Shown in pieces: positions 25,100-36,215 of a stretch of 64,000 nucleotides of DNA; the first letter of the stretch is position 1; every line of letters starts with the position of its first letter. Source of the DNA: Cephalopachus bancanus (lineage: Eukaryota > Chordata > Mammalia > Primates > Tarsiidae). Made by a program: the position numbers and the translations under genes. The stretch spans positions 434,001 to 498,000 of the forward strand of contig JAPVLO010000521.1 in NCBI GenBank assembly GCA_027257055.1, given 5' to 3'. The notes under the pieces are model-generated. The model saw only the letters and a program-made list of their open reading frames with translations, was not told the DNA's origin and made no database searches.

Positions 25100-27993
25100 C
25101 CAGAAAGTATGGTTGTTTATGTTTCCATATGAATTCCCGAATTATTGTTTCCAGGTCTGAGAAGAATGCTGCTGGTAAATTAATGGGTATTGCATTAAAT
25201 CTGTAGATTGCCTTGGGTAAAATGGACATCTTAACAATGCTGATTCTTCCAATCCATGAGCATGGGATATTTTTCCATTTGTTTGTGTCATCTTCGATTT
25301 ATTTGAGCAGTGTTTTATAGTTTTTGCTGTAAGGGTCTTTCACACCTTTGGTTAGGAAGATGCCAAGGTATTTCATTTTTTGTGTGGCTACTGTGAATGG
25401 GATTGTGCCTTTTATTTGGGTTTGTTTTTTTACTGTTGGTGTATAGAAATAAGACTTGTCTTTTGCACATTTATTTTATACCCTGAGACTTTGCCAAAGA
25501 CCTTTATCAGTGCAAATAGGTTTTGGACAGACTCTCTTGGGTTTTCAGGAATAGAATCATGTATAGAATAATGTCATCTCCAAGAGGGATAACTTAACTT
25601 TCTCTTTTCCCATTTGGATACCCTTGATTTCCTCCTCTTGTCTGACTGCTCTAGCTAGGTCTTCCAATACTATGTTGAACAGGAAGAGTGAAAGTGGGCA
25701 TCCTTGTCTTGTTCTGGTTTTCAGGGTAAGTGGTTCCAATTCCTGTTTAGCAGTATGTTGGCAGTGTGCTTCTCGTAGATGGCTCTTACTATTGTGAGGT
25801 ATGTTCCATCTATGCCTACATGTTCAAGGGTTTTTATCAAGAAGGGGTGCTAGATTTTATCAAAAGCTATTTCCGCATCTAATGATATAAACATGTGGTT
25901 TTTGTCATTACATCTGTTAATGTATTTAATTACGTTTATTGTCTTGTGGATGTTGAACCACCCCTGCATCCCGGGGATGAAACCTACTTGGTTATGGTGG
26001 TTCATTTTGAGATGTGTTGCTGGATCTGGTGTGCTAGGATCTTGTTGAGAATTTTAGCATCTATGGTCATTAAGGATATTGGCCTGTAGTGCTCTTTCTT
26101 TGTTGCATCTTTATCCAGTTTGGGTATCAATGTGATGCTAGCTTCATAAAATGATTTGGGGATCTTTCTCTATTGCCTGGAATAATTTCAATAGGATTGC
26201 TATCAGCTCCTCCTTTTATGTTTTGTAGAATTCTTCTGGAAAGCCATCTGGTCCAGGGCTTTTTTTTGTTGTTTTTTTGTATGCAGTTTTTTTTTTCCTT
26301 TCTATTTATTTATTTATTTTGAGTTGTCTCACTCTTGCTGCCCAGCAGTTTTTTTTTCTTCCTTTCTATCTATCTATTTTGAGTTGTCTCACTCTTCTAT
26401 CTATCTATCTATTCTGAGTTGTCTTATTCTTGTTGCCCAGCTATCTCTCTATCTCTCTATCTATCTCTCTATCTATCTCTCTCTCTCTCTATCTATCTAT
26501 CTATTTTGAGTTGTCTCACTCTTGTTGCCCAGCCTGGAGTGCAGTGGCACACTCAAAGTCACTGCAGCTTCTACCTGCTAGGTTCAGGCGATCCTTCTGC
26601 CTCAGCCTTGTAGGTAGTTTTCTTATGACATAGTCGATTTCCTGGGTTGTCACTGGTCTATTTAGAGTCTCGATTTCTTCTTGTTTCAACCTTGGCAGGT
26701 TGTTTGAAGTAAGAAAGTCCTCTATTTCATTTAGATTTTTGAGTTTGTTTCCATATAGGTGTACACAGTAATCTCTGATAATCTTTTGTATTTCTTTGAA
26801 GTCTGTTGTAACTTCATTTTTTGCATTTCTAATCATGTTTATTTGGGCTTTTTCTCTCTTTTTCTTGGTCAGTCTAGATAGGGGTCCATCAATCTCATTT
26901 ATCCTTTCAAAAAACCAGCTTTGGGTTTCATTGGTTTTTTTGTATTATTTTTTGGGCCTTTATTTTGGTGATCTGGATTCTTCGGCTGAAGTTAAGAGTT
27001 TTGGTGGTCTTGCTTTTCCAGCTTTATTAGGTGATTTGTTAGGATGTTAACTTGTGATCTCTCCATTTTTTTCATGTGTGTTCATAGTGATATGAATTTC
27101 CCTTTTATTATGGCTTTCATGGCATCCTAGAGATTTTGGTAAGATGTTTCTTAATTTTCATTTGTTTCCAGGTATCTTTTAGTCTCTGTTTCAATTTCCA
27201 TGGTGACTCAGGAGTTGTTTAGCATTATGCTGTTTTGCGTCCAGTTCATGTCTTTGTGGGTTTTGGGGGAACTTTGTTGGTGTTGATATTTATTTTTATT
27301 CCACTGTGGTCTGAGAAGGTGCATGGTAGAATTTCAATCTTATGGAATTTATTTATGCTTGATTTATGGCCTAAGATGAGGTCAATCTTAGAGTACATTC
27401 CACATGGTGATGAGTAGAATGTATATTCCCTGGTTGTTGAGTGGAATGTTCTATAGGTATCAACTAAGTCCATTTGCTCAAGTATCACGTTGAGACTCCA
27501 GATCTCCTTGCTGACTTTTTGTCCTGATGATCTGTCTAGGGTTGTTAGTGGGTGTTTTAAGTCCCCAGCTGTAATGGTGCTAGAGTCAATATATTTTTTT
27601 AGTTTACCTAGAAGCTGCTTTATGGAAGTTGGTGCTCCTATGTTGGGTCATATATATTTAGGATGGATATTACTTGTTGATGGATTGAACCTTTTATCAT
27701 TATGTAGTGACCTTCTGTTTCTTTTTTAATTATTGATAGCTTAAGGGTATTCTGTCTGATATTAAGATCACAACTTCTGCTTTCTTTTGTGTCTTGTTTG
27801 CCTGAAATTTTGTTTCCCATCTTCTTGCTTTGAGTCTGTGAGTGTCCTTTCTGGTACAATGAGTCTCTTGGAGACAATATATTATAGTCTCATGATATTT
27901 TATCCAATTTACCATTCTATGTCTTTTCAGTGGTACATTTAGTCCATTCCCATTCAGGCTAATTATTGAGAGGTGACAGTTTATCACTGTCAC
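25100..27993 (-). pseudogene. L1 ORF2 remnant (endonuclease and reverse transcriptase)
   Basis: ORF2 encodes the L1 endonuclease/reverse transcriptase. The endonuclease start is readable at 27993-27730 (ISLNGNGLNVPLKRH, CLQETH). The endonuclease end shows KIDLILGHK and SDHSGIK, with the catalytic SDH near 27305. The segment before the RT (26836-26620) reads NNLPRLKQEEIETLN. The RT core is readable at 25740-25560 ([20 protein letters not shown]). At the FADD-type active site the frame is broken: near 25579-25583 one base is missing just before the bases for the two aspartates. The Alu-derived insert at 26291-26609 also interrupts the frame. The C-terminal part is absent, so this copy is inactive. 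Confidence 0.88.
26279..26621 (-). repeat. Alu fragment with expanded tail minisatellite, inserted in L1
   Basis: A minus-strand Alu right-arm fragment (about 26505-26609: 'ttgttgcccagcctggagtg', 'agtggcacactcaaagtcac') is preceded by its T-rich tail. The tail junction 'ttttgagttgtctcactctt' appears four times (about 26318, 26369, 26413, 26503), separated by (TATT)n, (TATC)n and (TCTC)n blocks. The L1 frame resumes on both sides. A 12-bp imperfect duplication 'gtatgcagtttt' / 'gtaggtagtttt' at 26279-26290 and 26610-26621 marks the insertion point. Confidence 0.85.
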
Positions 27994-28079
27994 GAGGTTC
28001 TTATAGAATTTGTTGTTGTTGCTATTTATTTGTTTGTTGTCTTTCTTCTGACTTTGGGATTAATTCATGTGTGTTTCCC

Positions 28080-29005
28080 ATCTTTTTCTTGCATTCTTGT
28101 AAAGGGCACTTTTGCTCTTTTTTTCCTTTCTTCTGTGTTTAATACTTTCTTAAATGTTTCTGTAGAGCTGGTCTGGAAGCAGCGCAAATTCTTAGGGATT
28201 GAATGTCTGGGAAGGATTTTAATTCTCCATCACTGATGAAACTTCACTTAGCTGGGTAGGTCATTTTTGGTTGAAGTTGCTTATCTTCCAGAACTTTGAA
28301 GACCGGGCTCCAAGTTCTCCTAGCCTGAAGTGTTCCTGTAGATAAGTCTGCTGTTATTCTAATTGGTCTTCCCTGGTAGGTAGTTCGACTTTTCTCTCTT
28401 ATTATCTGTAGGATTTTTTCTTTTATACCTACTTTGTGTAGGTGAATTACTATGTGTCTGGGAGTTGGTCTTCTCATTTGTTGTCTTACAGAGGTTCTTT
28501 GAATCTCTTGTGTTTGAATGATCGATCACATTACGGATGAGATGAAGGAAGTTTTCTTGGATAATTTCATAGAATATTTGTTCCAGGTGGTCTTTGTCTC
28601 TCTGCCTCAGGGATTCCAATTAATCTTAGGAATGGCCTCTTGAAATAATTGCTCATCTCTTGGATGTTTTGTTCTGTCTTTTTAAGCTTCTTTTCTATGT
28701 TTTTAACTGTTTGGGTTAGTTCCAAATTTCAGTCAAGTTCTGAGATTCTTTCTTCTGCTAGGTTAATTCTGTTTTCCATGCATATCAGTTTGTTATTTCA
28801 TTCGCTGTATTCTTTATTGCCATTATCTCTGTTATCAACTCCTTCATTCTTTCTTCTTTTCTCTCTTCATTTCTATTTATTCTATTAATATCTTGATGTC
28901 TGGGTTTGTGGTTTGAGAATAGTCATTCTGGGGGCTCTTCATTGTTTGAGTTCTGGAGTCGATATTCTCAGTGGCTGTCCTCCCAGGGGTCTGTGTGGTA
29001 CTCAT
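28080..29005 (-). pseudogene. L1 ORF1 remnant
   Basis: ORF1 encodes the L1 RNA-binding chaperone. The start is most likely the ATG at 29005-29003 (MSTTQTPGR). Length to the ORF1/ORF2 spacer is about 925 bp, close to the 338-codon human ORF1. The conserved C-terminal half is readable: 'QENFLHLIRNV' near 28540, 'RRPTPRHIVIHL' at about 28475, 'GRPIRITADLSTGTLQARR' near 28350, then 'MTYPAK'. Stops and shifts interrupt the N-terminal coiled-coil part and the last segment. Confidence 0.8.
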
Positions 29006-30000
29006 ATTCTTTGTTTTTCTTCATTTGTATAGGTTTTCCTCTCTCTGACTCCCCCCCACCTTTTTTTTAACCTCTTCTTTAATTCTCTGGTTCAGTGATG
29101 GGGGGATAGTTTTTTATTTCTGTTTGCCCAAACTCCTATTCTTCCTTATGTAGATCCTCTGGTTTTGTGCAATTCTGAAGCTGGATTGGGGGTAGGGGCT
29201 TGTGCTTTTTGTAGTTTTGAGATTTAATTAAGGGGGGAGCTGTGATTCAGAAGCTATTTGCAGATGCCAGTATCCACTAACAGGTGCATGGGTCCCCTGG
29301 AACCCACTTCCCACTGCCTTACAGTCTGTCCATGCAGTAGGGGTGTCTGTTTGCCCCTTGAAAGCAAAATGAGATAAGAAAGGGGGAAAGAATGGAAAAA
29401 AGAAAGAGCAAGACAAAAGGGAGGTTGAGAGAGAGAAGAAGAGGGAAAACAAGCATACCAACCACTGCAGCTGCTGTCAAGTCTCCCAGTCAGATCTGAT
29501 ATGTCTATGCCTGCTCCAGCATGTAGGAGGGCACCTGTCTCTCTGAATCTGATGAGATTATCGTCTCTGGGTCCCAAGATGGAGTCTGGGTGGAGCTGGG
29601 CGGAACAATGCAAGTCTCTGCACAGTCCAGGACTGAGAATATGGCTCCCGGCAGCATCCCGTCACTGGCATTGGAGCTTTATTCCAGATTTCCACTACCT
29701 GCCTTCTCATGTCAGGTCTGCTGCTGCAGGTGATGGCGTGTGCTGAGGGGCACCTATTCTCTGCTGCCTCCTCTCAAGAGAACCCCAAGAACAGCAGACG
29801 ATCCTGCACACCCGGTCTCCAATCTCAGGGTGGTAAGGGGTTGCAGTCACCTCTGGAGGAGAGCCCCAGGTGCATGAATCTGAGTCTCCCCCCCTCAGAT
29901 GAACTTTCACTCACCCATGGCATACACCCACTCACATGGAGAGTCTTTACAGACGCTCGCTCTTACCTCTTGCAGAGACTCTCACAGTTCAACCTGATCC
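29006..30000 (-). promoter_or_regulatory. L1 5' UTR
   Basis: GC-richer than its surroundings and directly upstream of ORF1. In intact L1s this region holds an internal Pol II promoter. I do not recognise the sequence as a human L1PA 5' UTR, so it looks like a different L1 lineage. Whether it still has activity cannot be read from sequence. Confidence 0.65.
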
Positions 30001-30589
30001 ACCACCTTCTTGCCCAGAAGTTCTACTTTTGTAATTTTTACCGCACACTTTACTATTTCAGACCATATCCACTGATTGGTCCTATTCCCTCTTCTTCCTC
30101 CTCCACACCCCTCTCCCCATCAACATATACAGAGATTCTTCCAATGGGAAATGTGACATTTCACTCCTAAACACTTTATCTTGCTTTCTAATAACAAGAC
30201 CAATTCACCCTACATGACCAGTCTCATTATCATTAAATAAATTTAACATTAATATAATATCTAAAATACAGCCCATATTCAAATTTCCCTAATTTTCTTA
30301 GCAATATTCTCTATCACTTGCATTTTCCCCAATCCAAGAGCCAATCAGGGATCATGTATTTTATTTAACTGTCTCATCTCTTTCTCTCCTTTCATTGAGT
30401 ACAGATCATTTAGGATTTCCTGTAACTCCAACTCTGCTGTGGTAGTAAATTTACAGTTCCTTGAAAACTAGCAGTAACCCTAAGAGTTGGTGACGGCCTT
30501 TCCTGATCTTTCCTCCTCTGGCCCTTCAAATGGTTTGGTAAGTATCTACTTCCCTGTATTAAATCATTTTCAATTTCAAATATTCAAAT

Positions 30590-31762
30590 CATTGGTTCTC
30601 AAACTCTTTGGTCTCAAGACCTCTTTACACTCTCTAAAAATTATCGAAAACAATCCCAAAGAGCTTTCATTCATGTGTGACATCTACAGGCATTTACCAT
30701 AAGTTAAAATTGAAAATTTCAAAATATTCATTAATTCACTTAAGAAGAGTAACAGTAAACATAATACATATTATCACAAAACATTTTATTTTAAAACCTC
30801 TATTTCCCAGAGTAAAAACAGTTTACCAGGAAGAATGGTACTGTTTTACATTTTTGCAAATCTCTGTATGTCTGCCTGAATTCTCATATCTGCTTCAGCA
30901 CTGACGGTTATGACATACCGATTTAGTTTAAGCATGTGAAAAAAATCTAGCTTTATGTAGATATGTAGCTGGAAAAAGAAGGAGTATTTTAGTAGTTTTT
31001 TCAGGCAACTGCAGATACTTTCGTAGTACTATACCAAACTCAACAAGTAGTCATTTCTTAAAGGTTAGTTGCAATGTGGAATCTCGAACGACATCAGTAA
31101 GCTTTTCTTACTCTGTCACAGAAATTCATTGGTCTAATTTACATCCAGAACGAATCTTTTAACTATGTGTGAGTCTGAAACAGCACACATTGATCATTTG
31201 GGAAATATTAGTTCACTGAGTTACACAGATCTTCCAAATGTTGACCCGTTTCATTATACTTATCAAAAAAAATCACATGCATTACTGTTACCATTGAGCT
31301 CATCAGAAATGTTGTATTAGAAAGTATCAAATCTTGATACCAGACACAAATTTTCTAAAATCCTAATTTCTGCTTAAACGCTTGAGTTTTAATACTGGTA
31401 ATGAAATTCTCTATAGCTTCTCTTTGGGAAGTGGTTGTCAAATGCCCAAGTCTGAACAACCATATTTGCATGTCATTCTTTTAAGTAAAAACAGTGCTCT
31501 ATGGAAGTGGCTAGTGCAGCTTACAATCAAACAACTGCACAAGTGCTTTTCTTACAGATAACGATCATACTCAGTATGTGACTAAAGTTCTATATTCGTA
31601 CTTCCCATTGCATCATGTGTAATAAAAAGACGTGTATACTCAAGGGTGCAGATTTAATAAAAATAATATTACTACTTCAACAAGTGAACCTATACTTTTT
31701 TTTTCTAACTGCAAGAGCTCTGGGGCAATGAAGAATAAAATGACTACAGTTTGGAACCACTG
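30590..31762 (-). mobile_element. hAT DNA transposon relic, about 1.17 kb
   Basis: Terminal inverted repeats face each other: 'cattggttctcaaact' at 30590 and 'agtttggaaccactg' ending at 31762. The latter is the reverse complement of the usual hAT 'cagtggttctcaaact' end. The interior looks like the known mammalian hAT group (Charlie or Tip100 type), with transposase relics on the minus strand broken by many stops. I could not confirm the 8-bp target-site duplication, so the outermost bases are approximate. Confidence 0.75.
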
Positions 31763-31954
31763 TGCTGATTCAGGCTAAAAACCAGTGGTTTTTACCAACA
31801 TACCTTTTGCATCATTAGTGCAAATATCAACACAAGGAAAAAGGCAAATGCAACAGTATCCTAATAAGCCCCCTTCTCCCACACCTTCCAGTCAAATGGA
31901 AATACTTTTAACTTTGGGGCAGATTCTGCCTATCTGAATAGTCATTTCCCCTCC

Positions 31955-32060
31955 CCTCATCCAAATTTGTTTTTCAGGACTTAGATGTCAGGTCCTCTGG
32001 AAAGCTCCCTCCACCTCCCTGAAACCAGGTTAGGCTGCCCTCCCAGGCCTGCCTGCTACT
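31955..32060 (+). repeat. L2 3' fragment
   Basis: 'aggacttagatgtcaggtcc', 'tctggaaagctccctccacc', 'caggttaggctgccctccca' follows the L2 3' region in order. Confidence 0.55.
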
Positions 32061-32799
32061 GTAAGTGACTTGAGTAGGAGCTCTCAAGACAATCCCTTCC
32101 CCACCGGCGCCTACCCCATCCTGGCAAGCACTCAAGAATGATACCGATGCTTAAACTGCTAGAGCTGTCTCTATAAAGCTGGCTGACGCACCTTGATAAC
32201 ACAGCACTTTGAATGTAGGCGCCAATGCCCTGTCTGACACGCAAGAAGTGTCTGGCTTTTATAGCCTACATGTCTGAAAAAGATTAGAGTTTTATGTTTA
32301 TCTTTTGAGTCCCAGCCTGACTATCTGACGACCCCAATATATCAGTCACGATGGATGAAGGTCCAGAGTCCATCCAGGGAGAAGGCACGATGGCCATGTC
32401 CCCAGTTTGGCCAATGGCAACAAGGTCCAGTCCTGGTAAGAGCCGCTGCTCTGTACTCGTGGACCCTGCCAACTCAGGCACTCTCTACCTTTTGGCCAGA
32501 CAAGAAAAGCCTTGCTGTCTTGACCGTTCCACCCCCTTCATCCTTCAGCTGGTGCAAACCCCACCTAGAGTGAGGGGCTCTGTAGCCCCTACCCTCGTTT
32601 CCCAGCAGTCTCCCCAACAGTTCCCAACCCCCACTGGGTCTAGGTGATATTAAAATGTAATTAATGTGCTTTATCCACACTATGGGAGTCTGTACTTCTA
32701 TGTAAATACAATTTGCTGAGGAAAAATGAGCCTGCTAGAAAATTGGTCCCTGTTCCTAATATACCTCGATGATAATATCACGTTCTGATTCTAGCAGGA
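32061..32799. other. Intronic sequence, nothing recognised
   Basis: Mixed sequence with overlapping short open frames on both strands. No domain, repeat or RNA gene recognised. Confidence 0.35.
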
Positions 32800-33000
32800 C
32801 TTCTGATTTTCTTGCTGGAATCTCTCATTAAAGTATAAATCCCTTGAGGATAATGAGTATAATATCCCCAACGCTTGTTCTAGAACCTGGTACATAGTAG
32901 GTACTCAAAAAATATCTGTTGAAATAATTAAATGATATATATTTAAAGTTCTTAGCACAGTGACTGGGACACTGTCATCAGTCAATGGTGAAGCTGTTGT
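32800..33000 (+). repeat. L2 3' end followed by a MIR 3' fragment
   Basis: 32840-32935 ('tgttctagaacctggtacat', 'agtaggtactcaaaaaatat', 'ctgttgaaat') is the L2 3' end. 32945-33000 ('ttcttagcacagtgactggg') reads like the 3' end of a MIR. Confidence 0.6.
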
Positions 33001-33329
33001 GATTCTGAAGTGATGACAAGGATAAGAGCATAGTGTTTATACAGAGATTACTCAGTGATTTTTTGCTTTGCTGGCCCTGTTGGCCATGTGCAAACTATAT
33101 TATTTATTAGGCTCTAGCAATCTTAGCATGTGTTTACGGGGCAATGAGAAATGATCCAGTTCATGAATCTTAAAACCCTATGCTCACTCTGCTCTTGGGT
33201 GGTAATTTTTGTTAATTTCCACCACCTCCCTAGGAGTTCACTGCAGACTTACAATTCAATACCCAAGTAATCACTGAAAACCAAGGGCCCTTATTTGATA
33301 ACTTGTTGAGCACATTTCGATAAAGCACA

Positions 33330-33870
33330 ATCAACATGCATTCAGGGATAGCAAGTCATTCTCAAATTCTCACATAACACGCAGCCATTCCCTCTGAGGA
33401 TAATACCAACAAGTTTAATAAAAGGAGTAGCAGTGATCTTGGAATTCAGAAAACACTTGACAGAGCTCCATATCAAAGGTTAACAGCCAGTGTATGAGAG
33501 AGCCATAAACTGAGAGGGAAATTGGTATTAGATTGATAAAACACTCAACAGCAGGAAACAAAGAAAAAGTTCAAGGAGGAGAGAGAAAAGTCATAGAATA
33601 CTGCATGGGCTGTTGCTAAAACCCAGGATTTTCATGTTATTTTAAAACATCTGAAGGGAAGCCACTCTGATTATGTATTCTAAGAATGTAGAACCGTTAG
33701 AAAAACAAAGTGGCCTTTAATGGAATACTGGAAACAGAAATAGCATATTTAAAGAGTCGTTTACTGAGCTCTGAAACGACAACGTACTGGAGCACTTGGT
33801 ATGCCCAAGATAGTGAAGTTAAACTGGGAGGAAGCTCTTAAAAGGTTGGCAAAGTATAATCCCTTTGGTG
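33330..33870 (+). repeat. L3/CR1 LINE relic
   Basis: 'gatcttggaattcagaaaac' then 'cttgacagagctccatatca' resembles the CR1/L3 RT segment that codes for DFSKAFD. The flanks to about 33870 fit later parts of the element. It is very diverged, and the boundaries are rough. Confidence 0.5.
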
Positions 33871-34823
33871 AGGAAGAATGTTGTAAGATGTGGGCAGGTA
33901 GAAGAGATGCTTTCGCCAACTAACAGTAATTAACTTCTTTTCCTAGAAAGAGAAATGGAAGGGTGATCCATAAACCCACATTCTGATGTGACTTTTTTCT
34001 CTGATTAATTCTAGTAATAAGTCACGACTAATCAGTTTTGACTAAGTAAAGAGAAGCAGTCTGAGACACTGACCCTGTAACAGAAGATGAGAAAGATCCT
34101 GAAGTTGCCATTTGTTCTAATTAGGTCACCTTCCTACTGCAAATACCCTAGTAAATGGAGTGTGTCAATTCAGTACTCAACCTCTGTAAAGACAGCAAAC
34201 TCCTGAATAGCTGCCACACTTCCTGCTGGGAGCACGGGTGTGAAAGCTAACTGCTATTTCATAGGTTATCTGTAGTCTTTTCATGCATTAAAATAATGGG
34301 TACTGATTAGTCTACAGGAAGAAAAACCCAACTCTCCAATTACCCCTTAAACGCCCATGATACTTACAACAGCCTTTTATTTCAACTGTTCCTCTCCTCC
34401 TCCAAACTAACTCCTACCCCGGGGACTCAGCACACAGTGCAGGGTCAGGCGTGCACAACGGAGGATCGGGCCCTCCAAGCCACCAGGGTTCCTTGCAGCA
34501 GTCCCTCAGCGCATGCCATGCTTGCCAAGGGCATCCACCTGGCCTTCACGCCACATGAATACTTCTGGTGCAAAATGTTACTTACTTTAGAAATCACTGA
34601 ATGGTTTTGCTTTTTTAAATATTCATTTAACTTTCTATTGATTCACTGCCTTTATCTATGCTTCCAAGCTGTCCTTGGCCCTCTTGTTACAACTGAAGAG
34701 GATTTCAAGCTTCCTGGGAGCAGTTCTAGCAAAGCTCAGGCCACTCCGGCCTTCTCCAGCATCCTGCTTAATCAGTGACCCTTCCCACCTCTTGTATTTA
34801 CAATGTATCCCTCCCCACAGCCT
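33871..34823. other. Intronic sequence, nothing recognised
   Basis: No repeat or exon recognised. Confidence 0.35.
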
Positions 34824-35130
34824 CTTTTTTGGGGGGAAGTGGGGAGTGTAGGACTCTTCCTCTGTCACCCAGGCTGGAGTGCAGTGGCACACTCACAGTC
34901 ACTGCAGCCTCAACCTGCTGGGCTCAGGCAATCCTTCTGCCTCTGCCTTCCAAGTGGTTGGAACTGCAGGCGTGCACCACCATACCCAGCTCTTTTTTTT
35001 TTTTTTTAATGGTAGAGACAGGTCTCACCAAGTTGCCCAGTTTGGTCTCAAAACCCTGGGCTCAGGCAATCCTCTTGCCTCAGCTTCCCAAAGTGCTCAG
35101 ATTACAGATGTGAGCCACCACATGCAGCTC
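34824..35130 (-). repeat. Alu, AluJ-like (old), minus strand
   Basis: The right arm comes first ('tcacccaggctggagtgcag', 'tcactgcagcctcaacctgc'), then a T-rich linker, then the left arm ('ttgcccagtttggtctcaaa', 'gtgctcagattacagatgtg') ending near 'gccaccacatgcagctc'. Ancestral arm wording and high divergence indicate an old copy. Short 'ctccc(c)aca' flanks may be a decayed target-site duplication. Confidence 0.9.
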
Positions 35131-36005
35131 CCACATGCTCTTTAGCATTTAAGCAAGATTCTTCCATATTCTAAAAAATCTGAGTAAATCCTTCCTTGTC
35201 TCCACTTCCCTGACAATATCTATTCAAGTCAACTGGCATGAGTTCCTGGCCTGTTATCTCCATGTCTTAACAACCTACCTCCATCCCCAGCCCCCACCTC
35301 AGTCCATTCAAGCTAGCATGTTCCCAGGTGTCTGCCGGCTCCAAGTTCCAGTGGAAGAATGCCTGCATGGTCCTCGCACTGGTAAAGCCAATGGGGTTTC
35401 TTAGTGTGTTCTTCTTGACCTCTTGCAGCCCAAGTCTCAAGATTCCCTCAAGTTCTCTTCCCATGCTCTGGACCCTAATTCATAGATTTCCCCCTCTACC
35501 TGGCCCTTTAAATATCTCCAATCTTCTTTTCCTAACAGTCTAAAAGCTCTTCCCAGAGGACCTTGTTCCCTCTTTCTCCAATCACTGTCTTTTGGCAAAA
35601 ACTCCCTAACCTTATTACCCGAACCCAACTTCTGAGCTCCAGACCCAGAGGTCTTACGGCCTTCTGTCCAGGGGCCGTCTTTACTGAGAAGAACAGAAGT
35701 GATGGGTAACTGATAAGTCAGACAGTGCTGAGGGAAGACTTGAACCTCTGTGAGACAGAGGAGGTGTAAAGCTAGGATAGAGAAAGGGAAAACCAAGCAA
35801 AAAGAAAAAAAAAAGGCAACTCTTCACTGCAGGGTTAATTTTATATTTAAGGCAAAACTTCCCAAAATAATTTTTTTATGGAGGTGATGACGTTCTATCT
35901 ATTTTCTCCTCCCATTTTTGCAAGCACGGTACAATCATCCCACTGTTATTTGGCAAGGAGAAAGCATTTTTTTCTCCTCATATGGCCCCAGTTGCATAAT
36001 TCTAA
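35131..36005. other. Intronic sequence, nothing recognised
   Basis: Pyrimidine-rich in 35160-35560, with open frames but no domain or family recognised. Confidence 0.35.
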
Positions 36006-36215
36006 CTGGTTAAGAGTGTGGCCTCTGGAGACCTCACAGGTCACCTGGTAGCTGTGAGACATGGGAAAGTTATCGTGTTCTTCAGTTTCTTCATCTATCA
36101 AATAGGGCAATAGAACCTACCTTATCAGGTTGTGAGAAGAGAGGTAGCACATAGGTGCTAGAACAATACCTAGCACATGGTAAGTGTTCAGCACATTTTT
36201 GCAGTCACAGTGAGT
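36006..36215 (+). repeat. MIR SINE
   Basis: Complete MIR order: 'taagagtgtggcctctggag', 'cacctggtagctgtgagaca', 'tcttcagtttcttcatctat', 'aacctaccttatcaggttgt', 'caatacctagcacatggtaa'. Confidence 0.85.

Larger units (their letters stand above)
25100..30000 (-). mobile_element. L1 LINE, 5' half present, 3' end missing
   Basis: Minus-strand L1 of about 4.9 kb including one internal insertion. In transcript order it has a GC-richer 5' UTR of about 1 kb (30000 to 29006), ORF1 (about 29005 to 28080), a short spacer, then ORF2 from an ATG at about 27993 to a break near 25100. The 5' boundary is approximate because no target-site duplication was identified. ORF2 stops inside the region after the reverse-transcriptase core, and no 3' UTR or poly(A) follows, which is the reverse of the usual 5'-truncated L1. 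Frameshifts and stops are scattered through both frames. It lies in the same orientation as PELI2. Confidence 0.9.

Noticed and set aside
29228..29613. Open frames over the L1 5' UTR as independent genes
   Set aside because: They lie within the non-coding leader of the L1 and show no domain.
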